Below, piece after piece: positions 48,107 to 57,216 of a stretch of DNA of 64,000 bases. Below the pieces are notes generated by a model. That model saw only the letters and a list, made by a program, of their open reading frames with translations. It searched no databases and was not told where the DNA came from. Position 1 is the first letter of the stretch. Each line of letters opens with the position of its first letter. Both the position numbers and the translations under genes were made by a program. The DNA comes from Mycobacterium triplex (GTDB taxonomy: Bacteria; Actinomycetota; Actinomycetes; Mycobacteriales; Mycobacteriaceae), in the NCBI RefSeq assembly GCF_000689255.1, contig NZ_HG964446.1, positions 5,693,784 to 5,757,783 on the forward strand. Direction: 5' to 3'.

Positions 48107-49204
48107 ATGGATTTCACGACAACCGAAGCGGCGAGTGACCTCGGCGGCCTGGTCGACACGATCGTCGACTCGGTGTGCACGCCCGAGCACCAGCGCGAAC
48201 TCGACTCACTCGATCAGCGATTCGACCGTGAGCTGTGGCAGAAGCTGATCGAGGCCGACATCCTCACCAGCGCATCGGCGTCCGCGCTGGGCGGCGACGG
48301 TTTCGGCGCGCTCGAGCAGGTCGCGATTCTGGTTGCGCTGGGCCGCCAGCTGGCCGCCGTGCCGTACCTGGAATCGGTGATGCTGGGCGCCGGAGTGCTG
48401 GCACGATTCGGCTCCGAGGAACTGCAGCAGGGCTGGGGAGTCCCGGCCGTCAAGGGCGAGAAGATCCTGACGGTTGCCCTGGACGGCGAGATGGGCGAGG
48501 GACCCGTGCAGGCCACCCGCGCCGGTGACGGCTACCGGCTGACCGGGACCCGCACCCAGGTCGGCTTCGGCCCCGTCGCGGACGCTTTCCTGGTTCCTGC
48601 CGAAACCGATTCCGGCACAGCCGTTTTCCTGGTGAGTGCCGAAGATCAGGGCGTCAAGGTGACCACGCTGGCGACCACCGGGAAGAACAGCGTCGGACAC
48701 TTGGCGCTGGACGGCGTCGCGGTGGATGAGGCGCGGAAGGTCGGCGGAAGTGAAGTCGCCGCCTGGCTTGGCACGCTCGGAACCCTGGGCCGCAGCGCGT
48801 ATCAACTCGGAGTGCTGGATCGCGGCTTGCAGATGACGGCCGAATACGCCCGCGAGCGTGAGCAATTCGACCGCCCGATCGGCAGCTTCCAGGCGGTGTC
48901 GCAGCGGCTGGCCGACGGCTACATCGACGTCAAGGGGCTGCGGTTGACGCTGACCCAGGCGGCGTGGAAGGTCTCCGAAGACATCCCCGCCGAGATCGAC
49001 GTGGCCAGCGCCGCGTTCTGGGCCGCCGACGCCGGACACCGGGTCGCGCACACCATCGTGCACGTGCACGGCGGTGTCGGCGTGGACACCGATCACCCGG
49101 CGCACCGCTACTTCCTGGCCGCCAAGGAGACCGAGTTCGCGCTGGGCGGTGCCACCGGGCAGCTGCGACGGATCGGTCGCGAGCTGGCGGAAACTCCTGC
49201 CTAA
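48107..49204 (+). CDS. fadE27: Acyl-CoA dehydrogenase FadE27 (ChsE5)
   Basis: A 365-residue acyl-CoA dehydrogenase homologue like Rv3505, the partner subunit of FadE26. It is degenerate around the usual flavin-binding loops, as expected for a heteromeric partner, but keeps RSAYQLGVLDRGLQMTAEYA, FDRPIGSFQAVSQRLAD and the late VHGGVGVDTDHPAHRYF. It begins 18 bases after fadE26. Confidence 0.95.
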   Translation: MDFTTTEAASDLGGLVDTIVDSVCTPEHQRELDSLDQRFDRELWQKLIEADILTSASASALGGDGFGALEQVAILVALGRQLAAVPYLESVMLGAGVLARFGSEELQQGWGVPAVKGEKILTVALDGEMGEGPVQATRAGDGYRLTGTRTQVGFGPVADAFLVPAETDSGTAVFLVSAEDQGVKVTTLATTGKNSVGHLALDGVAVDEARKVGGSEVAAWLGTLGTLGRSAYQLGVLDRGLQMTAEYAREREQFDRPIGSFQAVSQRLADGYIDVKGLRLTLTQAAWKVSEDIPAEIDVASAAFWAADAGHRVAHTIVHVHGGVGVDTDHPAHRYFLAAKETEFALGGATGQLRRIGRELAETPA

Positions 49205-49208
49205 CTTC

Positions 49209-50717
49209 GTGATTCCGGCTAACCCGACGGTCACCAAACTGCTGGCGCCGCTGGCTGAGATCGACGACCGCGGCGTCTACTTCGAGGAGTCGTTCACCAG
49301 CTGGCGCGACCATCTGCGACACGGTGCCGCGATCGCGGCGACGCTGCGCGCGCGCCTCGACCCGACCCGGCCGCCGCACGTCGGGGTGCTGCTGGAGAAC
49401 ACGCCGTTCTTCTCGGCGATGCTGACCGCGGCCGGGATGTCGGGGATCGTGCCGGTCGGCCTCAACCCGGTGCGCCGCGGCGAGGCACTGGCCCGCGACA
49501 TCAACCGAGCCGACTGCCAGCTGGTACTGGCCGACTCGAAATCCGCTGCGACACTGGATGATATCGAGCATTTGAACGTCGATTCGGCCCGGTGGGCCGC
49601 CGAAGTCGACGCACATCGCGACGCCGAGTTGAGCTTCCAATCCGCCTCGGCCGAAGACCTTTTCATGCTGATCTTCACGTCGGGCACCAGCGGTGAACCG
49701 AAAGCGGTGAAGTGCAGCCACGGCAAGGTCGCGATCGCCGGAATCACGATGGCACAGCGCTTCGACCTCGGCCGCGACGACGTCTGCTACGTGTCGATGC
49801 CGTTGTTCCACTCCAACGCCGTTCTGGTCGGCTGGGCGGTGGCCGCGGCGTGCCAGGGCTCAATGGCGTTGCGGCGCAAGTTCTCCGCGTCTGGATTCTT
49901 GCCGGATGTCCGTCGCTACGGCGCGACCTACGCCAACTACGTTGGCAAGCCGCTGTCCTACGTGCTGGCCACGCCGGAGCGACCCGACGACGCGGACAAC
50001 CCGCTGCGGGCGGTGTACGGCAACGAGGGTGTCCCCGCCGACATCGAGCGGTTCGGCCGCAGATTTGGCTGCAAGGTCCAGGACGGGTTCGGCTCCACCG
50101 AAGGCGGAGTGGCGATCGCCCGCACACCCGATACGCCGCCGGGCGCATTGGGTCCGCTGACCGAAGGGCTGGACATCGTCGACCCTGAGACCGGCAAGTC
50201 CTGCCCGGTGGGCGTCGTCGGCGAGATCGTAAACACCAGCGGGCCAGGACGTTTCGAGGGCTACTACAACGACCCCGCCGCCGAGGCCGAGCGAATGGCC
50301 GGCGGGATCTACCACAGTGGCGACCTCGCCTACCGCGACGAAGCCGGATTCGCGTACTTCGCTGGGCGGCTGGGCGATTGGATGCGGGTCGACGGCGAAA
50401 ATCTCGGCGCCGCCCCGATCGAACGGGTGCTGCTGCGCTACCCCGACGCGGCCGAGGTTGCCGTGTATGCGATCCCCGATCCGGTGGTCGGCGACCAGGT
50501 GATGGCCGCACTGGTGATGGCGCCGGGTGGCGAGTTCGATGCCGAGAAGTTTCGGGCGTTCCTGGCCGAGCAGCCCGACCTGGGGTCCAAGCAATGGCCG
50601 TCGTACGTCAGGATCAGCGCGGAGCTGCCGCGGACGGTGACATTCAAGGTGCTCAAGCGGCAGTTGGCGGCCGAAGGTATCGACTGTCATGATCGGGTAT
50701 GGCCGATACCCCGATAG
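49209..50717 (+). CDS. fadD17: Fatty-acyl/steroid-CoA ligase FadD17
   Basis: A 502-residue acyl-CoA ligase, the same length as Rv3506, which activates sterol metabolites with the shortened (C5) side chain. The ATP loop is FTSGTSGEPKAVKCSH, the A5 region is DGFGSTEGG, and the A8 hinge is GRLGDWMRVDGENLG. GTG 49209 lies five bases after the fadE27 stop; the longer upstream frame overlaps fadE27. The C-terminal catalytic lysine is in TFKVLKRQL. Confidence 0.94.
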   Translation: MIPANPTVTKLLAPLAEIDDRGVYFEESFTSWRDHLRHGAAIAATLRARLDPTRPPHVGVLLENTPFFSAMLTAAGMSGIVPVGLNPVRRGEALARDINRADCQLVLADSKSAATLDDIEHLNVDSARWAAEVDAHRDAELSFQSASAEDLFMLIFTSGTSGEPKAVKCSHGKVAIAGITMAQRFDLGRDDVCYVSMPLFHSNAVLVGWAVAAACQGSMALRRKFSASGFLPDVRRYGATYANYVGKPLSYVLATPERPDDADNPLRAVYGNEGVPADIERFGRRFGCKVQDGFGSTEGGVAIARTPDTPPGALGPLTEGLDIVDPETGKSCPVGVVGEIVNTSGPGRFEGYYNDPAAEAERMAGGIYHSGDLAYRDEAGFAYFAGRLGDWMRVDGENLGAAPIERVLLRYPDAAEVAVYAIPDPVVGDQVMAALVMAPGGEFDAEKFRAFLAEQPDLGSKQWPSYVRISAELPRTVTFKVLKRQLAAEGIDCHDRVWPIPR

Positions 50718-50721
50718 CCCT

Positions 50722-51435
50722 ATGACGTCCCGGCCCCTTGAGCTCGCGTTGGAAGCGAGCTTTGAACAGCTTTCCGACGTGGTGCCGGCCAACATTGGTG
50801 TTGCGATCGCCCGTCCGGACCGGACGTATTCACTGGGCCGGTGGTGGTCGGGTGTGGCCTGGTCGACGATCAAGGTGCCCCTGGCTATCGCGGCACTGCG
50901 CAGCGATTGGCTCGGCGCCCGCGAGCTGGCCGTCAAGGCCATCACCGAATCCGACAATCGCGCGTCCGAACAGTTGTGGTCGCTGCTGGGCGAACCGGTG
51001 GACGCGGCGCGCAAGGTGCAGGGCGTCGTCGCCGAAGGTGGCGACACCGCGACGGTGGTCGAATCGCGGCGGCTTCGACGTGGTTTCACCGCATTCGGCC
51101 AGACCCAGTGGAGTCTGCAGCGACAAGCGCGCTTCGCCGCCGAGTTGCCGTCGATCCCCGGCGCGGCGGACGTGATCGAGCTGATGACCGACCTCACGCC
51201 CGATCACCGATGGGGCCTGGCCACCAATGGCGCTGCGGCCAAAGGCGGTTGGGGTCCGGGCACGGATGGCGGGTACCTGGTGCGGCAATTCGGGATTCTG
51301 ACCACGCCGTCGGGGGAATGGGGCGTGGCATTGGCGGCCGAAGTCCGCGATGGCGGCTTCGAAACCGGAGTCGAGGTCGTCAATACGTTGACGGACTGGC
51401 TCGTCAGCCGGCTTCCCGTGCTAGCCCGCTATTGA
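50722..51435 (+). CDS. Class-A-beta-lactamase-like serine hydrolase
   Basis: A 237-residue protein without a signal peptide. It has the penicilloyl-serine set: SxxK as STIK (residues 48-51), SDN in TESDNRAS (about residue 76), and a KGG triad in AAAKGGWGPG. No clear omega-loop glutamate (the deacylation base of class A beta-lactamases) is seen. It starts four bases after fadD17 and overlaps the convergent ilvX-like stop by 15 bp. It may be an esterase, peptidase or non-hydrolysing relative; beta-lactamase activity is not implied. Confidence 0.75.
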   Translation: MTSRPLELALEASFEQLSDVVPANIGVAIARPDRTYSLGRWWSGVAWSTIKVPLAIAALRSDWLGARELAVKAITESDNRASEQLWSLLGEPVDAARKVQGVVAEGGDTATVVESRRLRRGFTAFGQTQWSLQRQARFAAELPSIPGAADVIELMTDLTPDHRWGLATNGAAAKGGWGPGTDGGYLVRQFGILTTPSGEWGVALAAEVRDGGFETGVEVVNTLTDWLVSRLPVLARY

Positions 51436-52971
51436 CGGGACCACCGCGTCGATCAGATGCGGCCCGGGTGCGGCGAAGGCTTCGCGCAGCGCGTCGGCCA
51501 GCTCCTCGGCGGTGCTCACCCGCCGGGCCGGCACGCCCAGACCCTCGGAGATCTTCACGAAATCCATTGTGGGCCGCGATAAATCAAGCAGGTCCAGCGC
51601 CTTGGGGCCGGGGGCAGACCCGGCGCCGACCCGCTGCAGTTCGATCCGCAAGATGTCGTAGGCACTGTTGTCGTACAGCACGGTGGTCACATCGAGGTTC
51701 TCGCGCGCCTGGGTCCACAGTCCCGCAATCGTGTACATCGCCGACCCGTCGGATTCCAGGCAGAGCACCGGCCGGTCCGGGGCGGCCACCGCGGCACCCA
51801 CCGCGGTGGGGATGCCGTAGCCGATCGCCCCGCCGGTCAGCGTCAGCCAGTCATGGGCCGGCGCGCCGGCGGTGGCTTGCGCCAGCAGCAGGCCCGAGGT
51901 GTTCGACTCGTCGACGACGATCGCCCGTTCGGGCAGCAGCGCGCCGATCACGTCGGCTGCCGACGCCGAGGTCAGGGCGCCGGTCGGCAGCTGCGGGCGC
52001 GACGCGGCGGCCAGCGGTGCGACCGTACCGGGCGCGATCTCGTCCGCCAATTCGATCAGCGCGTCGGCCGCACCGAGGTACTCCGACAGCACGTGCACCT
52101 CGCATCCGGCCGGAACCAGGTCGCTGGGCGTGTTCGGGTAGGCGAAGAAGGACACCGGCGATTTGGCGCCGGCCAGGATCAGATGCTTGGCGCCGTCGAG
52201 TTGGGCGGTGGCGGCCTCGGCGAAGTACGCCAACCGTTCGACGGCAGCGACACCGGCCCCACGTTCCAGGCGCGTCGGGAAGGTCTCGCACAACAATCGG
52301 GCCCCCGTCGCCTCCGCGATTCGCGCCGCCGCGGCCAGCCCGGGGCCGCGCGTCGCGTCGCCACCCACCATGATCAGCGCCGGTTCTCCCGATCGCAGCA
52401 CCTCCGCGACCTCCGGTGCCGGCAGCGCGTCGGCGCTCGCCGGCCGGGCAGGGGCCGCGGCGGCAGGCTGGGCGCCGTCGGACCAGGACGCGTCGGCGGG
52501 CAGGATCAGGGTGGAGATCTGCGAGCGAGCCACGCTGGCCGCGATTGCCTCGGCCGCGTCGAGCGCGACGTCAGCGGCGGTACCCGAGCGGCGCACCCAA
52601 CCCGAGACGCTGCCCGCGAGCGCGTCGATATCGGATTCTAGTGGGGCGTCGTACTTTTTGTGATAGGTGGCATGGTCTCCGACGACGACCACCATCGGCA
52701 CGTGTGCCCGCCGCGCGTTGTGCAGGTTGGCCAGGCCGTTGCCCAATCCGGGGCCCAGATGCAACAGCACCGCCGCCGGCCGATCGGCGATGCGGGCATA
52801 TCCATCGGCCGCGCCCGTGGCGACGCCCTCGAAAAGGGCTAGCACTCCCCGCATTTGGGGAACGGTGTCCAACGCGGCCACGAAGTGCATTTCCGAGGTG
52901 CCGGGATTGGCGAAGCATACCTCGACGCCGCCGTCGACCAGGGTGTTGATCAGAGCCTGCGCACCGTTCAC
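51421..52971 (-). CDS. ilvX: ThDP-dependent enzyme, acetolactate-synthase-like (IlvX)
   Basis: A 516-residue thiamine-diphosphate enzyme like Rv3509c. The N-terminal catalytic glutamate is in ALFEGVATGAADGYAR, and the central domain is of the nucleotide-fold type. The diphosphate motif, normally GDG, reads LESDGSAMYT with the distal asparagine in VLYDNSAYDIL. GTG 52971 overlaps the upstream gene's stop (GTGA). It is likely a 2-oxoacid decarboxylase or carboligase rather than true acetolactate synthase. It forms an operon with the amidohydrolase. Confidence 0.88.
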   Translation of the reverse strand: MNGAQALINTLVDGGVEVCFANPGTSEMHFVAALDTVPQMRGVLALFEGVATGAADGYARIADRPAAVLLHLGPGLGNGLANLHNARRAHVPMVVVVGDHATYHKKYDAPLESDIDALAGSVSGWVRRSGTAADVALDAAEAIAASVARSQISTLILPADASWSDGAQPAAAAPARPASADALPAPEVAEVLRSGEPALIMVGGDATRGPGLAAAARIAEATGARLLCETFPTRLERGAGVAAVERLAYFAEAATAQLDGAKHLILAGAKSPVSFFAYPNTPSDLVPAGCEVHVLSEYLGAADALIELADEIAPGTVAPLAAASRPQLPTGALTSASAADVIGALLPERAIVVDESNTSGLLLAQATAGAPAHDWLTLTGGAIGYGIPTAVGAAVAAPDRPVLCLESDGSAMYTIAGLWTQARENLDVTTVLYDNSAYDILRIELQRVGAGSAPGPKALDLLDLSRPTMDFVKISEGLGVPARRVSTAEELADALREAFAAPGPHLIDAVVPSIAG

Positions 52972-53792
52972 CTGTTCGCCTCCAGTCTGAATACGCGTTC
53001 GGCATTGCCGTGGAGAAAGTCGTGGCGAGCCTCGTCGTCGAGCCCGAGTTCGTCGAGCCCGGCCAAGGCGTGCGCGTGAGTGATCATCGGATAGTTGGTG
53101 CCGAAGAGGACTTTGCGTTGTCCGGTAGAGGTTTTCATGAACCGGATCAGCTCTTCCGGAAGCCGCCGGATGGTGTAGGCCGACGTGTCGATGTAGACGT
53201 TCTCGTGTTTGCGCGCGACGGCCACCATCTCCTCGGTCCAGGGGTAGCCGACGTGTCCGCACACGACCACCAGTTCGGGAAAGTCCAGCGCCACCTGGTC
53301 GATGTAGGGTATCGGGCGCCCGGTCTCCGAGGGCCGCAGCGGGCCGGTGTGACCGACCTGGGTGCAGAACGGAACGGCGGACTCGACGCACTCGGCGAAC
53401 AGCGGGTAGTAACGACGATCGGTGGGCGCCGCGTTCCACAGCCACGGCACCACCCGCAGCCCGACGAATCCTTCGGCGACCCGGCGCCGCAGCTCACGGA
53501 CCGCCCGCATCGGACGGTCCAGGTCGACCGTGGCCAGGCCGGCAAAGCGGTTCGGGTGCAATCGAATCCATTCGGCGACCTCGTCGTTGGAGACCAGGTC
53601 TTGACCGTTGGGCCCGTACCACGCGCTGAGCAGCCCGAAGTCGACGTCGGCCGCGTCCATCGCCGCGACGGTGGCCTCGATCGGGATTTCGGCGTCCGGC
53701 ATGGACCCACCGGTCCAGCGTCGTAGGGACGCCAGCATGTCACTGCGCAGGAACCGCGCAGTCGGGTGCTGCATCCACACATCGATCGTCAT
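52968..53792 (-). CDS. Amidohydrolase-2 family protein (Rv3510c-like)
   Basis: A 274-residue TIM-barrel metal-dependent hydrolase/decarboxylase of the amidohydrolase_2 (ACMSD-like) family. Visible features are IDVWMQHP at the N-terminus (a variant of the usual DxHxH), a His in VVVCGHVGYPW, NVYIDTSAYT and the late FGTNYPMI (acid residue variant of FGSDYP). The change from DxHxH and D to N in the last motif suggest altered metal binding. ATG 53792 is preferred over GTG 53798. Overlaps ilvX and is probably coexpressed. Confidence 0.85.
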   Translation of the reverse strand: MTIDVWMQHPTARFLRSDMLASLRRWTGGSMPDAEIPIEATVAAMDAADVDFGLLSAWYGPNGQDLVSNDEVAEWIRLHPNRFAGLATVDLDRPMRAVRELRRRVAEGFVGLRVVPWLWNAAPTDRRYYPLFAECVESAVPFCTQVGHTGPLRPSETGRPIPYIDQVALDFPELVVVCGHVGYPWTEEMVAVARKHENVYIDTSAYTIRRLPEELIRFMKTSTGQRKVLFGTNYPMITHAHALAGLDELGLDDEARHDFLHGNAERVFRLEANR

Positions 53793-53817
53793 CGCCACTC
53801 AACAGTAGACGCGTGCG

Positions 53818-54585
53818 TCAGAGGGCCAGCGCCGCGCGGGCGCAAGCGTGGGTCCGCCGGGCGTGCCCGCCCCCGAACAGCACCACGTGCGCCAGCAGCG
53901 GGAAGAGTTGGTGCAGCCCGATGCGGTCGCGCCAACCGGGTCGCAGCTCTCGCACCTGCTCATACCCCGCGATGATGGCGTCGTAATGCGGGCAGCCGAA
54001 CAACGCGAGCATCGCCATGTCGCTCTCGCGGTGCCCGGCGTGCGCGGCCGGGTCGATCAGCACCACGCCGTCCGGCGTCCACATCACGTTGCCGCCCCAC
54101 AGATCACCGTGCAGCCGGGCCGGCCGGTCGTCATCGTCGAAATCGCCCGCACGGCAACGCGCCATCACGGCCTCGATCGCGGCGCGGGCCGACGCATCGA
54201 GCTTGGCGGCCGCGAGTTCGAGCATCGGAGCCAGCCGCTCTGCGGCGTAGAACTCGCCCCAGCGACGGTGGTGCCGCAGCGACATCGGCAAAGGCCGCGA
54301 CAACGGACCGAAGAAGCCCGGCCCATCCCAGCCGTCGGGACCCGCGCCGAACGCCGGGGCCCCCGCGTCGTGCATGGCAGCCAATCGGTTGCCGAAGACG
54401 CACGCCGCCTCCGGGTCGGGGCGCACCGATTCGAGTCGCCGCAACGTCAGGCTCGTCGCGTCAACCGACACGATAGGCGCACACGGCACGCCGCCGTCGA
54501 CCGCCGCAAGCCATCGCAGCCCCGCGGCCTCCCAGCCGAAGTAGCCGGCGGGCGCCCCGGCGTGCTGTTTGACGAAATCCGTCAC
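53818..54585 (-). CDS. Fructosamine/ketosamine-3-kinase-like protein
   Basis: A 255-residue aminoglycoside-phosphotransferase-fold kinase of the fructosamine-kinase family. The catalytic loop is LHGDLWGGNVMW, the metal motif is IDPAAHAGHRESDMAM, and FGWEAAGLRWLA lies near the N-terminus. These enzymes phosphorylate ketosamines to reverse protein glycation. GTG 54585 overlaps the fadD19 stop (GTGA), so it is cotranslated with the sterol-CoA ligase. Confidence 0.88.
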   Translation of the reverse strand: MTDFVKQHAGAPAGYFGWEAAGLRWLAAVDGGVPCAPIVSVDATSLTLRRLESVRPDPEAACVFGNRLAAMHDAGAPAFGAGPDGWDGPGFFGPLSRPLPMSLRHHRRWGEFYAAERLAPMLELAAAKLDASARAAIEAVMARCRAGDFDDDDRPARLHGDLWGGNVMWTPDGVVLIDPAAHAGHRESDMAMLALFGCPHYDAIIAGYEQVRELRPGWRDRIGLHQLFPLLAHVVLFGGGHARRTHACARAALAL

Positions 54586-56234
54586 GCACTGACGTGCGCG
54601 GCGTGCACGTCGTCGGCCGGACGAGCCTCCGTCTGCTCCTTGGCCCAGCGGTAGTCCGGCTTGCCGGCGGGTGATCGCTTCACCTCGTCGACGAGCCAAA
54701 GGCTGCGTGGCACTTTGTATCCCGCGATCTCGGAGCGCACGAAGCTGTCCAGTTCGGCCAGCGCCGGACGGGTCCCCGGCCGCGCCTGCACGACGGCCGC
54801 CACGTGCTGACCGTAGCGGGGGTCGGGCACGCCGACCACCAGGGCGTCGAAGACGTCCGGATGTCCCTTGAGCGCGGCTTCGACCTCTTCCGGGTAGATC
54901 TTCTCGCCACCGCTGTTGATCGACACCGAACCGCGGCCCAGCATCGTGACGGTGCCGTCCTCCTCGACGGTCGCGTAGTCACCGGGAATGGCGTAGCGGA
55001 CACCGTTGATGGTCTTGAACGTCTCGGCGGTCTTCTTCTCGTCCTTGTAGTAGCCGAGGGGAATATTGCCCTTCTTGGCGATGAAGCCGCGGACTCCGGA
55101 GCCCGGCTTGACCTCGTTGCCGTCTTCGTCGAGGACGACGGTGCGGTGGTCGATCGTCACCCGCGGGCCACCGCTGTGCGGGGCGTCCTTGGCGACAATG
55201 CTGGTGCCGCCGAAGCCGGTCTCCGAGGACCCGATCGAGTCGGTGATGACTCGGTTTGGCAGCAGCTCGAGAAACTTCTCCTTGATGCTCGGCGAGAACA
55301 GCGCCGCGGTGGAGGCGAGCAGGAACAGCGACGACAGGTCGTACTCGTTGCCTTTGTCCTGGTGCGCCAGCAGTGCGTCCAGCAGGGGTCGCGCCATCGC
55401 GTCGCCGGTGAAGAACAGCAGGTTCACCTTGTGCTCGTGGATCGTGCGCCAAACTTCGTCGGCGTTGAATTCCGGTGCGAGAACGGTGGTTTGACCCGAG
55501 AAGATCGACATCCAGGTGGCCGACTGAGTGGCGCCGTGGATCATCGGCGGAATCGGGTGGCGCACCATCGGCGGATTGGCCGCGGCGGCCTTGGCCAGGT
55601 CGTACTCATCCTTGACGAATTCGCCGGTGGCGAAGTCGGTTCCACCGAACAGCACGCGGTAGATATCCTCGTGGCGCCACATGACGCCCTTCGGAAAGCC
55701 CGTCGTGCCGCCCGTGTAGAGCAGGTAGATGTCGTCGGCGCTGCGTTCGCCGAAGTCGCGCTCCGGTGAGCTATTTGCGATCGCGGAGTAGAACTCGACG
55801 CCGCCGTAGCGCTGAAAGTCGTTGTCGCTGCCGTCCTCCACAACGAGGATCGTCTTTACGGCCGGAGTCTCGGGCAGCACGTTGGCGACTCGGTCTGAGT
55901 ACTGGCGTTCGTGCACCAGCGCGACCATGTCGGAGTTGTCGAAAAGGTAGCGCAGCTCGCCCTCGACGTAGCGGTAGTTGACGTTGACGAGGATGGCGCC
56001 GGCCTTGATGATGCCCAGCATCGCGATGACGATCTCGTTGCGGTTGCGGCAGTAAAGTCCGACCTTGTCGTCCTTCTTCACACCCTGTTCGATCAGGTAG
56101 TGCGCGAGGCGGTTGGCCTTCTCCTCCAGCTCGGCGTACGTCAGCTGTTGATCGCCGCAGATGAGAGCTACACGGTCAGGCACGGCGTCGATGGCGTGCT
56201 CGGCAAGATCGGCAATATTCAGGGCCACGGCCAC
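54582..56234 (-). CDS. fadD19: Steroid-CoA ligase FadD19
   Basis: A 550-residue acyl-CoA ligase very similar to Rv3515c, which activates the full-length (C8) cholesterol side-chain carboxylate. The ATP loop is LLYTGGTTGFPKGVMWRH, A5 is DSIGSSETGFGG, A8 is GRGSVSINSGGEKIYPEEVE, and the catalytic lysine is in KRSPAGKPDYRW. GTG 56234 gives the known N-terminus (AVALNIADLAEHAID). A TAATTT -10 element at 56241-56236 would put the transcript start near the second GTG (56228), so a slightly shorter leaderless product is possible. The KstR box abuts the promoter. Confidence 0.95.
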   Translation of the reverse strand: MAVALNIADLAEHAIDAVPDRVALICGDQQLTYAELEEKANRLAHYLIEQGVKKDDKVGLYCRNRNEIVIAMLGIIKAGAILVNVNYRYVEGELRYLFDNSDMVALVHERQYSDRVANVLPETPAVKTILVVEDGSDNDFQRYGGVEFYSAIANSSPERDFGERSADDIYLLYTGGTTGFPKGVMWRHEDIYRVLFGGTDFATGEFVKDEYDLAKAAAANPPMVRHPIPPMIHGATQSATWMSIFSGQTTVLAPEFNADEVWRTIHEHKVNLLFFTGDAMARPLLDALLAHQDKGNEYDLSSLFLLASTAALFSPSIKEKFLELLPNRVITDSIGSSETGFGGTSIVAKDAPHSGGPRVTIDHRTVVLDEDGNEVKPGSGVRGFIAKKGNIPLGYYKDEKKTAETFKTINGVRYAIPGDYATVEEDGTVTMLGRGSVSINSGGEKIYPEEVEAALKGHPDVFDALVVGVPDPRYGQHVAAVVQARPGTRPALAELDSFVRSEIAGYKVPRSLWLVDEVKRSPAGKPDYRWAKEQTEARPADDVHAAHVSA

Positions 56235-56239
56235 CAAAT

Positions 56240-56253
56240 TAGAACGTGTTACA
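56240..56253. promoter_or_regulatory. KstR box between fadD19 and echA19
   Basis: TAGAACGTGTTACA, a full match to TNNAACNNGTTNNA and identical to the box at 46825-46838. It sits six bases from the fadD19 start and about 46 bp before echA19, positioned to repress both divergent promoters. Confidence 0.85.
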
Positions 56254-56298
56254 TTTCTTGACAAGTTCGTACTCGATGTGGAGGGAAAGGCGGTAGCC

Positions 56299-57111
56299 GT
56301 GGCTCAGGCTCCAGCAAACGAATCAACGGGACCCGACGCGATCGTCGAGCAGCGCGGTCACACCCTGATCGTCACCCTGAACCGACCGCACGCCCGCAAC
56401 GCGCTGAGCACCGAAATGATGGAAATCATGGTGCAGGCCTGGGACCGCGTCGACAACGACGACGACATCCGCTGCTGCATCCTGACCGGGGCCGGTGGCT
56501 ACTTCTGCGCGGGCATGGACCTCAAGGCAGCAACCAAAAAGCCGCCGGGCGATTCGTTCAAGGACGGCAGCTACGACCCGTCACGCATCGACGCCCTGCT
56601 CAAGGGCCGTCGGCTGACCAAGCCGCTGATCGCGGCCGTCGAGGGCCCCGCGATCGCCGGTGGCACCGAGATCCTGCAGGGCACCGACATCCGCATCGCG
56701 GGCGAGAGCGCCAAGTTCGGCATTTCCGAGGCCAAGTGGAGCCTGTACCCGATGGGCGGCTCGGCGGTGCGGCTGGTGCGCCAGATTCCCTACACCGTGG
56801 CCTGTGACCTGCTGCTGACCGGCCGACACATCACCGCCGCCGAGGCCAAGGAAATCGGCCTGATCGGTCATCTGGTGCCGGACGGACAGGCGCTGACCAA
56901 GGCGCTCGAGATCGCCGAGCTGATCGAGAACAATGGGCCGCTGGCCGTGCAGGCGATTCTGCGGGCGATCCGCGAGACCGAGGGCATGCACGAGAACGAC
57001 GCCTTCAAGATCGACACCCAGATCGGTATCAAGGTGTTCTTGTCCGACGACGCGAAGGAAGGCCCACGGGCGTTCGCCGAGAAGCGCAAGCCCAACTTCC
57101 AGAACAAGTAG
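56299..57111 (+). CDS. echA19: Enoyl-CoA hydratase EchA19
   Basis: A 270-residue crotonase like Rv3516, which hydrates the enoyl-CoA of the cholesterol side chain. The oxyanion motifs are FCAGMDLKAA and EGPAIAGGTEILQGTD; both usual glutamate positions are kept (GGTE and FGISEAKW). The C-terminus FAEKRKPNFQNK is conserved. GTG 56299 is chosen; a GTG at 56278 would add seven residues. The M. tuberculosis protein starts a few residues further in. It is followed by the first 62-bp palindrome. Confidence 0.93.
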   Translation: MAQAPANESTGPDAIVEQRGHTLIVTLNRPHARNALSTEMMEIMVQAWDRVDNDDDIRCCILTGAGGYFCAGMDLKAATKKPPGDSFKDGSYDPSRIDALLKGRRLTKPLIAAVEGPAIAGGTEILQGTDIRIAGESAKFGISEAKWSLYPMGGSAVRLVRQIPYTVACDLLLTGRHITAAEAKEIGLIGHLVPDGQALTKALEIAELIENNGPLAVQAILRAIRETEGMHENDAFKIDTQIGIKVFLSDDAKEGPRAFAEKRKPNFQNK

Positions 57112-57122
57112 CCGTCCTTTTT

Positions 57123-57184
57123 CGCCGAACGTGCTCTGGTGGCGGGAAAATCGCCTAAATCCCGCCACCAGAGTACGTTCGGCG
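57123..57184. repeat. 62-bp palindromic repeat, copy 1
   Basis: Two 25-bp arms (57123-57147 and 57160-57184), complementary except at one position, enclose a 12-base AT-richer loop (AAATCGCCTAAA). The whole unit is identical to copy 2 at 58045-58106 except for two bases in the right arm. It lies 11 bp after echA19 and 32 bp before the nuclease-like gene. It could act as a transcription terminator or be a mobile repeat. Confidence 0.93.
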
Positions 57185-57216
57185 CGGCTGTCGGTGTCGG
57201 GCGGCACACTTCCTGC

